A DNA stretch of 64,000 bases from positions 13,098,471-13,162,470 of the forward strand of contig CM075183.1 in NCBI GenBank assembly GCA_037577475.1, in the 5' to 3' direction. This document shows positions 35,934 through 48,900 of this stretch, one piece after another. The stretch's first letter is position 1; every line of letters starts with the position of its first letter. The position numbers and the translations under genes are program-made. Under the pieces are notes generated by a model. The model saw nothing but the letters and a program-made list of their open reading frames with translations. It searched no databases and was not told where the DNA came from. This DNA is from Chaunax sp. Z400 (Eukaryota; Chordata; Actinopteri; Lophiiformes; Chaunacidae).

Positions 35934-35954
35934 AACACACACACACACACACAC
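35934..35954. repeat. CA microsatellite
   Basis: A CA tract of about 20 bases, 50 bases past the TG tract. Confidence 0.9.
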
Positions 35955-36912
35955 GGCTCACTGCCACTGTGCGTGCGTGGATCACCGTGGTGCGTTTGTT
36001 TCCAATCGGTGCATGCTAACACCGCTGAATGGTGGGCAACTCTTTCTATCCGCCACGTCTCTGTGCCTTCTCCTCAGTAAACTCTCACGGCAGTGAAAAG
36101 AGGAGAGCATTTTAACCGAGCCGGGAGGACAACAGGCTCCTCATTGAGGTCACCAAACAGTGTGGACGGGGAGGGAGCACATTCAGCGGCGAGTGGGCCT
36201 TGAACAACGGACTGAATGGCCTGATGGATCATTAGCCGCACCGGCCCAGGAGAGGAGAAGGAGAAAAAAAAAAAAACTTGGCAAGTACAAAAGGATACAC
36301 AACCACAAAACTAAGGATGCAGATGAGGGTTAACCCATCTAAATTCAACTTCCCCACCTTTTAATTTGTGAATCTAAGTTTGCCCACCTCCACGCCGACG
36401 CATAGGCTGCGCACAGTCGCACACGCCGGCATACGTGCACGCAGCATCCTGCAGCGGGGCGATCTGCGCCGTACATGTGTGATGCGGTCAGCAGCCGAGC
36501 TGCAGACAAACTGCACGACACAACGCGACACAGTGGCTCATCTGTCCCATGAAAAATGAGCAGGCTGCACTCTGCGCCCCACTTAATGTTTCCACCTCCT
36601 CCCACTCTCTCGCTCTGTTTGTCCTTTTCTCACAATGTGGCTTTTCCTTTCCCTGTTGTTTTTTTTTATCACATTCTTTTGTTTTTGGTTTTTTTCCTCT
36701 TTCTGTATTCCTTTTTATCCTTTCTATTCCTGTCATTTTCCTTTTAGCTTCTTCACGGCACCTGGCGCCAACCATTGCATTTAGTGCTGCATTAGCAAAA
36801 GCTAAGACAGTTAAACAATCAAATAAGTCGTTTATTGCGCAATTTCATCAGTATTTATCTTATTAAACTGACTTTTTTGGACTCATGATTGTTGTTAACT
36901 TAAAACGATTCA

Positions 36913-37046
36913 CTTTGGGCTCTGGGAAATGTTAATTTTTGGACTATTTTCTGATATTTTACAGACTAAACAACTAATTGATAAACTGAAAAAAAAAGCG
37001 ATAAACAGATTCAATGATGATCAAATCCTTCTTCTATGTAGCCCTA
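36913..37046 (+). mobile_element. hAT-like repeat, 3' part
   Basis: Contains TTTGGGCTCTGGGAAATG, GGACTATTTTCTGATATTTT, ACAGACTAAACAACTAATTG and the end TAGCCCTA. This is the 3' portion of the same common fish family as the copy at 25.2 kb. Confidence 0.6.
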
Positions 37047-37079
37047 AAACATTTATAAGAGCCACATGGATTAGCTGCA

Positions 37080-37340
37080 TTTTGTGAACGTGTGGTCTCA
37101 TCACTCACGAGTTTAATCAGCGTCAAGTCTGGCCTGTGAGAAAAAAGAACTTAGCATCTGCGTTGAAACAATGGACCCATCAATAGGCAACCTCGGCATC
37201 TTTTTGGTATGCACCAAACAAACAATTAGCTTTGTTGCGGCTTAATTGACTGGCAGGACCGGGTGGCATTTACATTCGCCCGCTGTTGCCACCCTGCCAT
37301 TCGATGGGCTGGGGTGCAAAAGAATAGGTCCATGTGAGGG
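37080..37340. promoter_or_regulatory. candidate conserved non-coding block
   Basis: A repeat-free stretch with AACAATTAGCTTTGTTGCGG, CTTAATTGACTGGCAGG and TTTACATTCGCCCGC, and composition unlike the purine-rich DNA that follows. Function is inferred only. Confidence 0.25.
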
Positions 37341-37619
37341 TGGAAGGTTGGCTGCATCTCTCTGGTTCGAAGACACCGCTTTTTTTTCTCCACAGTGGCA
37401 AACTTCCAAGCAGGAGTTTTTTTTTTTTTTTTAATGCACGGCTGTGGAGGAAGGAGGGAAGGGAGGGTGGAGTGAGGACGAGACTATAGATTTAATTATG
37501 CATGCGTGTTCTCTCATTCATTTTAGTGGTGGGAAGGGAAGAGAGGGAGAGGGTAAGGGGTGTGTGATGGGAGGGCTGGGGGGGCAGACCAATGACATTC
37601 CGTCGTTGTAGTCCTCCTC

Positions 37620-37621
<2 letters not shown>

Positions 37622-37664
<43 letters not shown>
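37622..37664. repeat. CA microsatellite
   Basis: A 43-base uninterrupted CA tract. Confidence 0.95.
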
Positions 37665-37665
<1 letters not shown>

Positions 37666-40048
37666 GGAGCTGTCTGGGAGCGAGCTGCTATAGGCTAATG
37701 AGGTGACACTCACCGTCTGGAGACTAGCCAAAACAGTCCATTAACTCCTAGCCAGTAGTTAAGAGGAGAAGAAGGAGAAAGGTGGTGGTGGTGGGGAAGG
37801 TGGAGAGGAGAAAAGAGGAGGTGGATGAGGGAGGGAGGGGGGGAGCATGTGAGGAGGAGGAGGAAGGGGAAAAAAAGTGAAGTCTTTCAGGATGTGAGGG
37901 TGGGGGGTATTTTTTTTTTTTTTTGCAGTTTTGTAGTTGTGAATGAATCAGCGGGGTGGCTGGTAGAGCGGGGGGGGGCGGCATGCACGAGCGTTCACTG
38001 TCAGCGATTATGCTCTATGGAGGCAGCTCTTGAGGAAAAGTAGGGCTCCGTGTGTGTGTGTGATGGAGTGGAGGTGGTGGGATGGGTGGTGGATGCCGCG
38101 AGAGAGCGAGAGGACAAGGGAGATAGATCCAAAACCCCCCGGTCAGGCAGACAGACCTTTGACAGAGGAGCTCTGTGATTCGCCTCTTTCATCTTCAGAA
38201 CCCCCCTATCCAGTTGGATAATTATGAGACAAATGCTCTGGACCCCCGCTGCTTGAGTGGCAATGGGCATGGGAGGCCAGGAACACTGAGAGAGGGGTTC
38301 AAACCTGCACGTCTCGACTGCTCTGGAGGGAGGGAGGGCAAAGGGAATGAGAGATGGTGGGGGTGTTTAGGGGTCTGGGAAATTCCCTACTCTCCCAAGA
38401 GAGACATGTTGGCCCACAGATCACAGTTCAGGGACAGTCTGGTTGTGATACTAGCGAGGCTTAACTGGTTTAAGCCTCCAAATTCCTTTCAACTTCCACG
38501 CAGAAAACATATACGTCCAGTTAAAAAATAAAACGTACCCTTTTCGGGAGACTTCTGGAAAAAACGCTCCCACATTTCTGATTTGCAGCTGGTGGAGTTT
38601 CTAACGACTGAACCGGATCACTATGTGTTGTTTTAGTCATTTGTTTGATGGTGCTCTGGTCTGAACTGATAAGGAAGCACACTTATGGACTGTAACGGCA
38701 CCTACATCTTTATCTCACAGCAGCCACACGTAGCCTGACAGCCTTACCCCTGGAGCAAACGTGTATGAAAGGGTCGATTGTATTGGACCACAAATTCCAA
38801 TGTGTTTTATGTGAAATAATTTTTAAAAAATTTTAGCTTCAGAAGTACAAGCTAAAAACATTTCTTACTTTACAATCTCAGACGTTGTACGTGTTGAAAA
38901 TCTTTATCAGTCTGATTTCAAAGGCAAGGTCGCTTCGTCTTGACTCAGGTCTGTGTAATGTGTGTCTGTGAGTTCCTCTGCCAGCGATGTGTCAGTGATT
39001 GTCAGCGCTTACAACGGCGTCAGGCCTCAGCCAAGAGGAGTTCCCACTGGCGAGAGCAGCACGCCGAGCCAGCGCGACTGGGTGCTCCCTCACAGGGCAA
39101 ATGGCTCTCCTCCAGCTGGGCGAGAGGCCACCGAGGATCCCTGCCACCCATTGCCACTGTTTGCACTCCCTGAGCTCTGCCAGGCGAGCTGTGGTAAAAA
39201 AAAAAAAATTAAAAAAAAAGTGCACGCAAAAACACACAAGTGCAAACACACACCTTAAACCGAGGACGTGGAAGGAATTATCCGATCACAGAATGCCACC
39301 ACATCTAAGGCCAAATCTTGGCCCGAAACAGACAAAGAAACACAAAGCGTGCACTCATTCAGATGATTTTGCTGGCACTGCTCTCCTGGAACGGGACAGA
39401 GTGTGGAGAAGGGGGGGGGGGGGGGGGGGGGGGGGGAGGAATCGACCACAGAGTTTAATGTGTCATTACAAGCATAAAAACAGACTACTGACATTGCCAA
39501 CAGATGTCCGTCCGGTTTATTTTTGACATCACGACTCCAGTATGGAATGAAGCAGCAAGTGCAAATGAGCACAGTCTCTCAGCTTTCTTCTTCACTATAA
39601 AGACTTCTGCACTGCTGCGTCATCAATTCTTCTCCATGCAGTCATGCATCGCGGATATTGGGCTGGGTTTCAAACCTCAATCATCTTTTGGTCCTAACCA
39701 AAACCTGCCAGTGCCAAAAGCTGTCGTCAGAAGTCTCGGCAGGTTTGTTTGCTCACTTGTTGACGAAATCATTCCTGATTTAAACTGATATTAATATTCT
39801 TACAGCAGCGCAGGTATTACATCAGCTCTGAAATCCAAAATGTGGATTAGATAACGCTTGAGAACCACACGTCAGGTTGATCGCCACTGCACTGCAAAAA
39901 ATTGCACTTTTTTTAATTTTTATATTTGCTTATTTCATGGGACTTTTTAGTTTATTTTCATCTTATTTCACTTTAATTACTTTATTTTATGGCACTTAGT
40001 TAATTGCATCTTATTTCACTTCATTTTATTATTTTTACCTTACATTAT
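37665..40048. other. intron 2 stretch, purine-rich then unique
   Basis: 37750-37930 is strongly purine-rich (GGA and GAGG runs). 39411-39436 is a G run of 26. Otherwise no repeat, exon or RNA gene is recognised. Confidence 0.5.
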
Positions 40049-40368
40049 GCAGGAGGTTGTGATAATGTACCTCGCAAACAAAGAGCGGCAAAAACGGAGG
40101 CAGCGATGTCAGTGGTGGTCTGTAAATATCTTCTTTTTTTCTTTTTTCTTTTTTCTTTTTGCTCTTTCACTTCTGTTTTTTCTTCTTCGTAAAATGTCTT
40201 GCTTGAATTAAGACTACATTGCCCCCAATGGCGCTGCTCCGTTTCGTACATTCCCTGCATCCCTAAGCTTTCAGGAAACTTGCACAATTACAGACGGGAT
40301 GAATGCGGAGTATACGGATGGAAGGCACCATCTGCATCCGTCTTTAAGGTCGAGCATAAATGAGCCTT
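40049..40368 (-). mobile_element. non-autonomous TIR element, copy B (5'-truncated)
   Basis: Read on the minus strand it starts AAAGGCTCATTTATGCTC, then AAAGACGGATGCAGATG and CATCGCTGCCTCCGTTTTTG, matching the element at 55.3 kb. The far end, with the second TIR, is missing. An A/T-rich CTTTT expansion lies at 40130-40160. Confidence 0.65.
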
Positions 40369-43300
40369 TACGTCTAATAATGCCCACAACTTTCTTTAAG
40401 TCCTACTCCCAATTGTGCAGTAATGATGGAAAGACGTTTCAACTCTTCAGACTAAACGTTGTTCAGATGCAGCAGGCCGATAGAGAAGCCTGTTGGTGGT
40501 TTAAATGCCGGCTGCATGCCGCATGGCCAATAAAACCCCTCCTTTCCTGTTAATGAGCCTGGAGAAGGGGGCTTTGGGAGGCCCCCAGTCAGAGCTGGCC
40601 TGAATCAAAGCATCCGTGGGGATCGAGGCTAGGGGGCAAGAGGGTTTGTTGAGGGAGTGGGGTTCGGGTGTCTCCACTGGCACAAGACCAGGGAGTGAAG
40701 GTTTCAGGGCACCGAGGGATATTATAGGAGCCATTTCACAAAAAACCACTACTATTAAAAAGAGTGGTGGTTCTGTTGGAATCACAGCACCAGGTAAGTG
40801 TTCATTTAGATGCAGATGCAGAGAAGTGGTTTTAAAAAAAAAAAAAAAACAGCATCATAAAGCAGGTTCTCACATAACTCAAGAGGGAGTGACAGCGGCT
40901 GTGACCGCTACAAGGTCAGAGTGCTGGCAGTCATCCAGAGACAGTGGAGCTCCTCTGCTCCTCATGGACCCTCCGACTGTCTGGAGAGATCCGGCTAACA
41001 GCAGTTAAGGTGCAAGCTATCTTTGCTCTTTGCGGTTGTGGGTCCCAGATGCACGATTCGAGCACAGGCATCCAGAGACTCAATAGAGTCAACAGCCCGT
41101 CACTTACCACAACAAAGCACCATATAATCATGACAAAACATCTTGGTTTTACAGGAGATCTAAATGCAAATCTAACCTCTCTGATTCAGCTGAATATTCC
41201 CTTTGCCACACCACAAAGTCTATTATTTATAAATCATACTTGAGCGCATGCTTAAGCGGGTATTCACAGCCAGAGAATGAGAGAGAACTCTATTCCACAT
41301 TCCTGGCAAAAAACAGAGCAAATCTGTTCTGTGCTACTAAGGCCTGCTGGGGCAGCCCCCTCTGCCACTGCAGCAATAACAACATGTGGTTTGGCTTCAC
41401 AGCACCGGTTTACAGTGGGGAGGCAGGAGGCGCTAAATTAATTTCATATTCTGTTGTTTGAGAGACATAAACAATGTTGCAGCCAAGCAAGACATCCAGA
41501 GAGATGGCCACATTATTTAAGCAGACTATATTACATAAGGAGCTCCTCTGATTTTGAGAACATGTCATTATGCACAGCGAGTGCTGAGATGTTGCTAATT
41601 TAGCTTTAAACAAAGGTGTGCATGAGTCGTCCAGGCATGCTGTGTCCTCAGGCATGGAAAGCCACGTGAAGGGCCTTTTTTTCCAGCTTATTTCCAGGTT
41701 CTTTACGATAATGCTAAGGTGATCCGCAGAAAAAAAACACACGACATCAGGCCTCTCACTTAGGCAGGTTTCTCTTTGCTTCCAGTTATATATATTCTGG
41801 TTTTGAGATGACATTCTTGAAATGATGAGTTAAAGAGAGAATGCATTGTTGCGCTGCCTTCTCAGAGCTGCTTTAGCCTTTCCCACGAGGCTCTGGAAGC
41901 CATAATCTCTTAAAATATTTGCACCAATGACGGCAGCACTCAGCTGTTTTGACATGGAGCAACATGAGCGAGATCTAGAGGTCGTTTTTTCCATCATTTT
42001 CGATTCAGGAACAGGAATTCCCCTTTTGCCGCTTTTCCCTGTAACCCGCCTGCCCACACGCCTCCCAGCACTCCTTCCTCCACTTCCTCAACCTGCTAGG
42101 GTTTGTCCACTCAGGGCCACGCAACAGGGGCCTTTACACCCGCCTCACAGCCAGCTCCCACAGCCCCTTGCTTTCCACTCGCCCAAGAATGTTGTTATCA
42201 CTTTATCTGGGATGCCAGAAGTTCATTCACAGAGATCAGGGGTGGATGCGAGGGCAGACAGGTATGGGGTAAATGCTGCAGGAGGATGAAAAGAGCTCTT
42301 CTCCGGGGTCGGATCGGGAAGGCAAGGATGGCAAGCAGGGCCGCTCTGTTTATGTTTAATGTTTCTGGGAGGGTGGTCTTCAAGCTGAGAGAAACTATAC
42401 AGTGGCCCTGTTTTTTAGTCGACTACGACTTGATTCCCTTGTTCTTCACGACTTATCCTGGATTTCCTCCTTAAACAACGGTGCTTGTAAGTTTTTATTG
42501 CAAACTGTTAAATAAATATTTTGATCACCACTTATTTATCACATAGAATATCCCCAACGCTAGACTATCGAATGTCATCAACTTCCCTATTAGCCCAGTC
42601 ATTTTAATTTAGTAGACACATACTTTAAATCTTTATTTTTTTTTACGCAAAAGACAGAGCTTGTATAGATGCAGTGAATTTGGTGTGGAATCCATTCAAA
42701 TGCCATGAAAACATAATCTCCTGATATGGGAACTCATGGGAACTAGAAGGAATATCAAAGCGCCACCACTGGAGCCAACTCTATAATCCAGCCTTGTGGC
42801 AATCTACATGCGTACTTCTCTACTTGCCTATGCTTTTTAGTGCATGCATAAAACACTATCTCTTTGCTGGTACTGATGGCACAATGGGCTTGTTGCAATC
42901 ACAGCCCTTGCAAGGTTGGCAGCCCTGCAGAAACACTTCCCATTTGCGGTGCAGGGCTTAATCCAAGCCACTTGAACTTGGCAGGGCTTACCTGGAACAG
43001 CCTACCCGTAGGACTGCCACAAACACTCCCCCTAAGCCAAGGCAGGAGGCATCGCTGTAAGCTAACAGCTGATGTCAGACACGCCACCAGGAAGTGTCTA
43101 CAGCTGACTGCAAGGTATTTATCCACAAAGAAAGAAGTGATGAGCTTTTAATCAATGTCTCTCTGTTGAGCTGGTTGAACTTCTTTGACTAAGTCCTTTT
43201 TAATTAACTCAGACGCAGGAGTCAAAGTGTAAGTATGTTGGTGGAAGCCACAAATATGAAAGCATAATGGATCATTGTTGTTGGATAACCTGTTTACAGC

Positions 43301-44367
43301 TATTTGGGAAAAAAACAACCTAATGTTAAATGGTAGTACATGCAGTACAGACGCTGCGATTCCACTCACAAAGGATAGAATTGTGAATACAAGGTGACTT
43401 TTTTTAATCAATTGAGAGAGAATTACGCAGATCGTATGACACCATATGGAATTCTTTTTACACATAATGTATTTCCTTTGCAGGCGCTGTGAAAGGCGAG
43501 GCCTACAGGGAGTCCTCTTTAGGAGGAGGGGAAGAAGAAAAAAAGCTGTATGTATGGCGAGGAGGGAGGGGAGTGGGGGGTGGGGGGTCGAGGGGTTTAG
43601 TGGGGCGGTCCAAGCACGCTTAGCGAAAATATGCCTCATGCACTCGTTGAACTTGGGGGCCTGCGCGGGCTTCTCTCAAGGTTACAGGAGAGGCCTGTGC
43701 ATAGAGGAGCAGGAGAAAGAAACCATGCAGCAGCAGTCCACACGCAACCTTTCCAATGGACTTTGTGGGGTTTTTTGTGGGGTTTTTTTTTTTTTTCTTT
43801 GCTGCTTTCACTGTGAGAAATGTTTTATTTTCAGGTTCCCATAAAAGCCACGACATGTAAAAACTTAATGACGTAACATTTTACACCTAGTTAAAAGAAT
43901 ACCTCGGTCCATGAGTGTATCACCGAGTCGCACTGCGAGTAGCTGTTGCTCAGATAAGAGGAGCAGCAAAGCGATCGCCTTTGACACCAGGTTTCCTTCC
44001 CTTCTTGGAGCCTGGCAGGACCTGGGCCATGTATCCGCTACCGCACCCCTGAGCCCTCGACCACACAAAGGTAGGAAGCGGCCGCCAGAGCAGGGCGCAT
44101 TGTGGCGAGGCCACTAAATCACCTCTTGTTTTATCCACCGCTATTTACGCACGTTTTGCCAGAGGAAACCATAAAGACAACAAGGTCTAGTAAATACATC
44201 TGAAGAGGCTTGCTGGAAACAAGGGAGGCCATTAGCTTATTGAAGGATAGGGATATGTAGGATATACAAGCGTTTGATGTGACGCGACTTACCTCGTAAA
44301 CATTATGTTTGTATTTATTGAAACTGTGTGAAGAGTGTTGCTGATCGAGCCAACTTTTAAGATCATA
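40369..44367. other. intron 2 stretch without recognised genes
   Basis: Contains short A runs (40836-40850), a unique block at 41000-42480 with balanced composition, and a G-rich stretch near 43560-43600. Open frames up to 163 residues show no domain and no coding-like splice context. Confidence 0.45.
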
Positions 44368-45165
44368 CAATTTGGAAGCTGAATTATTCAACCACCACAT
44401 ACGAGGTTTGTTGGCAGAGTACGCGATCAGCTGTTTGCAATCAAATCAAACAAGAACAGTTGGAATAGATGAATGCAACAGATCTGAAGTCTGTTTTCCA
44501 CATTCAAAACAAAATGCTACTTTTTTTAATGACTACTGCAGTCTCAACATTATTCAACCCACTGAATAAGAGCAGACATTTTTTATATCAGATGTCGTTA
44601 AAACTCTGTGCCAACCTTCATACACTTACTTTAGCAGTAGAGTGCCAAAGTTCTTTTCTGTTATAGCCTAAATTTACATAAGGAGTCCTTGCCTGAACTC
44701 CAAGACTGAAGAAGAAGTCCTGGATCATTCTAGAGTGGTCATCACAGTCGCCTGACTTGAATCCCATAGAAAATCTATGGTGGGATTTGAAGAAGGCGGT
44801 TGCAGCACGTAAACCCAGGAATATTCCAGAACTGGAATGAGGAATGGGCTAAGATTCCTCAGGAACGCTGGTAGAAGCTGGTGTCTGGATATGCATCATG
44901 TTTGCAGCAGGTCATAGCAGCTAAAGGGTCTCTGCAAAGTACTAGGGAGGCTTGTCATTAAGGGGTTGAATCATTTTGAGACTGCAGTAGTCAGTAAAAG
45001 TGACACTGTGTTATATTTAGGAAAAACAGTTATAAAGTCTGTTGTATTGAGCTATTTAAATTGATCTTGTTTGATCTGGTTTGATTAAACAGCTGATAAA
45101 TAGTATATTTTGCCAATAAACTTAACATCACAATGGGGGTTGAATAATTTAGCTTCCAACCGTGG
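44368..45165 (+). mobile_element. Tc1-type transposon remnant with long TIRs
   Basis: The element is 798 bases and flanked by TA on both sides (44366-44367 and 45166-45167), the Tc1/mariner target duplication. The ends are long inverted repeats of about 200 bases: the left starts CAATTTGGAAGCTGAATTAT and the right, complemented, CCACGGTTGGAAGCTAAATT. They correspond through TGACTACTGCAGTCTCAA near the inner edge of each arm. Between them is only the C-terminal part of a transposase, with stops. The element is internally deleted and cannot transpose by itself. Confidence 0.85.
44690..44960 (+). pseudogene. Tc1 transposase C-terminal fragment (broken)
   Basis: One frame reads WSSQSPDLNPIENLWWDLKK, continues AVAARKPRNIPELE and then meets a stop. 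Further pieces such as EEWAKIPQERW follow after the stop and more stops. SPDLNPIENLWW is the hallmark of Tc1-family DDE transposases around the catalytic Glu. The N-terminal DNA-binding part and the first catalytic residues are missing. Confidence 0.88.
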
Positions 45166-45449
45166 TAAAAAAAATAAATAAAAAAAAGTAGGGATGGAGA
45201 ATAAAACTAAACATTATGTACACCTGGAAACAAAATATTTAAAATCTCTCCGACACTGTCTCACGAAACTTCCCATGGATTAATTCATTAATCTCTTTAT
45301 AATATTAAAAAAAAATCATTTTTATGACCACTGAAATGCACAGCAACCACACGTGTGATGGGACAAACCATTTAGGACTGCAAAATCAACACGTCACAGA
45401 AGAATGTAAACACGGCTCTTGTGCCAAAACAACGACTTGCATATGATTT

Positions 45450-45920
45450 CACCCTGACAGAGCGGGGTCAAAGGGCAATAGGTAGTAAACACTCCGCTGA
45501 TGGAATTGGTCACTTTGCCTTTCCTAAAGAATTAGCAGGCCATTAGCACCTCATAAAAGGGCCACTTCTGTGCTTTACAACAGATTAGGCCTGCTTTAAT
45601 ACAAACAGTTGAGCCAAGTGATTCACTGCTATGGAAAATAAGGTTCCAGTGTATGCAAAAAGCAAAAAGGCACAGAGGAATTAGGCCAACTTCTGTGCAC
45701 AGACATGACTTTAATATGAGTTTATTAAAAGGACCAAAACAAATTTCTTTGCAGTCGATCCACAGCTAATTTTCTAAAAAAGCAAATTAGCACAAGATGA
45801 AGTGGGTCATTCTCATGTCTTGATTAAAGTAGGCCTCAGCTTTGCCCAAGTGGCCGAGCAGCAGACTGCAAGTTCAGCTTTGCACGCTGAATGCCTTATC
45901 GGGCCTCTTTTAGTAAACAA
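45450..45920. promoter_or_regulatory. candidate conserved non-coding element
   Basis: Nearly 500 bases of unique, evenly composed DNA right after the Tc1 remnant. It contains TTTAATATGAGTTTATTAAA, CACAGCTAATTTTC, AAGCAAATTAGCACAAG and CATGTCTTGATTAAAGTAGG. In style it is the best enhancer-like block of intron 2. Conservation was not tested. Confidence 0.3.
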
Positions 45921-48900
45921 GAGGAGGAGGGGAGGGGGAAAAAATAGCCCCATCTAACATAATACAGAGAGCATCAAAGCTGCTATAGAAGAGAATCGGT
46001 CGGAGTATTAGAAACCACACGGGGTTGTCAACGTGATGGCTTAGATGTCACTGGAGAACATCTTCATGGACGCGATGCGGGAAAACAAATTAAGAGGGAT
46101 GAGCTCGCACTTGGTGGATTAGTTTTAGATTTATGGAGGCAACTTGGAGCCGACGCGGAGACGAGAGAAAACAAGTGTGTCAATACACACATAGTTGCCA
46201 TATCTAAAGCGCTTCTGCATGTTTATTCATAAATTCCTGCAGTCAAAGGATGTGGCACTGCGCAAGACTTGTAAAGTCGCTTGTATCTGGAGTCGTTCCA
46301 GCCTGCTTACTTACTGGTGCACTTCTCATTAATTAAAACTGCAACCTCATTTCCCATAGTTAACCTTGACAGCCGTAGTACAGCATGTTCTGTAAAGTCA
46401 ACTGTACATGTGTGCTGTGTGTCTTGACAGCAGATTATGTATGCCGAGCAGTAACCCTGCGGCAAGCACTCGCTCTCATCATAACTTCATAAAACAAGGG
46501 TGTGGTGCAGGTACTATGTGGCAAGTGTGACGGAGCCTATAGATTCAACTCACACTGCAGAGGTCACTGGGTGTGACTGGAGAGCAACTGTGTCAACAAG
46601 GGCCGCTTTGCAAATGTTGAAACTGAGCGGCGGAAAATGCATCTCGTCGTTGAGGAGCAAGCCTCGAAAAACGATTTCTGCGATTGAGTTGCATTGCAGG
46701 CTGCTGCAGGGACTGAGACAACAAGCAGGTCCGGGGCAGGCCGAGACACTCAGCCACTCAAACGCGAGATGTCGGGAAATGCACATGCAAGGGCATCTTT
46801 AAGCCGGGTGCGATTCTCTCCGCGACACATGTACTGTGAGGGACCTCAAAGAGTGCACGGGCTGCAGCGTGCAAAGGAGAGTGACAGCGATGCGTGGAGC
46901 CACGGGGAGAGCCGCAATGCCAAGACGTCCTCCGAGCAGCAGCCCCCCTGCACAATCTCACAACCTACTTTATGGTGAGCACACCCCTGTTTTGCCGTGT
47001 GTGGATCATTAATCACATTTCATATCAGAGGCCTATCCCTTGCCACAAATATCCATTCCCAAAAGTCAAAGCTATGTGTGTCAAACACTCCTCTTCAGCG
47101 GCGCAATCTATTCAAAATGTCCACCATCATTAATCTAGAGCTGGTTGGAGTGTATAAAAATATGAAGTTTAAAAAAAAAATCTTCAAAAAGTGGGGTTTT
47201 AGTACCCTTTTAGCAGACTTACCTCCCATCTCTCTGGCGTTTTCTGTGCTACCGCGTGAGCAGAATGAAAACACACTTCTGGAGGGAGCTTGCCAACGTC
47301 ATTAAAGGAGCACGATGGTTTAAACTTTAATTTAACCAATGCCACTTAAAGCCGAGCTCTCAAAATCCTCGCTCAGCACGCAGAGCTGGCACTTGAGACA
47401 TGAAAGGGCAGCTGCGACGTTTGGTTTACATTATATCATAGTGGTTTCCACATTGTGGCCAGGGGATAAGCATCAAGAGAGGTTTATCTCTGTCACAGCG
47501 CTCTATGGAATATGTAAACACTATGTGTAATCAGTAATGCAGTGAAATGGATTGCAGAGGGGGTGTGTGGGAAAGTGAAGTGCTTTGGGAATAAGCCACC
47601 ATCTTACTCCTTGAGCTCAAGGAAAGATGAAACATTGGGAAAGCAGAGGAACCTCGAAACTTTTGTGCTGGCTTATTCACAGTGTAAAAGGATTTTTTTC
47701 CATGAGTTAGAAGGAGGAAAAGATGTACGAATGAATCAACAGATGCTTCTTTTGGTGATCAATTATTGTCAGCAACTTAGGTGTTAACATTCCCTCTCGT
47801 CTGCCCTGCTCTCCTAAATCTCTCGTCGCAACTCTTTCAGCGTGCCTTTGTCTGCGCCTTCCACGCTGCGAGGCTGCACCGCTCCCTTTTGTCGAGGACG
47901 GGGACTCGTTTTTGGACGGAGAGTCTCTCTCAGGTTTTAATACGGCGTCCAATCAGAAGTGATTAAGCATCGGCGAGCACAAACAATGCTGGCCCTTAAA
48001 TCTCTGCGAACCCCTCTCTAAAAGAGCACTCTTGTCTGCAGCAGCAGATGACAGACGTGTCCTTGAAGATAAGTCTTCTCCATGAGCCCTTATCCAACGA
48101 GCGACCACGGTCAGACCAAATTAAGAAAGGAAGAAACGCCAAAAACAACAGGATGGGAATCCACCTTGTGGGGAATCAATTGTTCCCTTTTACAGCAAAG
48201 TGCGTTGAGGCGGGCAATAAAGCAATCTTGATTGGGATCAAATTTACACTGATAATGATGATGAACTTAAGTTTTTTGTTTTTTTTACTCCATATGGACT
48301 GATTTAACAGCCTGTCCCACAGCGGAAATGCATTTTTTTGATTTGCATGTGAAAGTCTGAGCTACTAAGGAGCACAGTGGATGCTCTCTGGAAAAGAGTA
48401 GGGAAAAATAAGAGCAACCATGCAGCATGAAAGCGACTTCCGAGTCTCTGCCTCCCCTCTCTGAGTGTCGCTGCCTCTTTGCACGAGGGTGGGGCAATGC
48501 TCAGTGAAGAGATCAATTGATCAAACAACTGTTAAATAAGCAGAACAGAGACTTGCAGAAATGTGACATCTTTGGCCACACTGCCAGAGGTAGCTTGCGG
48601 CTCCCTCTTAATCCACACCCGGTTTGTTTTACGCAGCCCGTACTTAATGCTGAAAGTGAACTTCCGTTATCCTCCAAAGCTGAACATGAAAGTCAAGATG
48701 ACCACAATTATGTGGAATGGATTTCTCAAACCCGGTGCGGCAAATCTTAAGACAAATCGGCAAAATATGCTGTTGGCAAGCGGCCGCCAAGAAAACGACT
48801 AATCTTTTCTATCGCCTAAAAAAAAAAAAAGTGCCATCCCTGCGACAAGTAGAACAGACAGCTTCAGAGGATTCAGAGGACAAACAGATTCATATCAACC

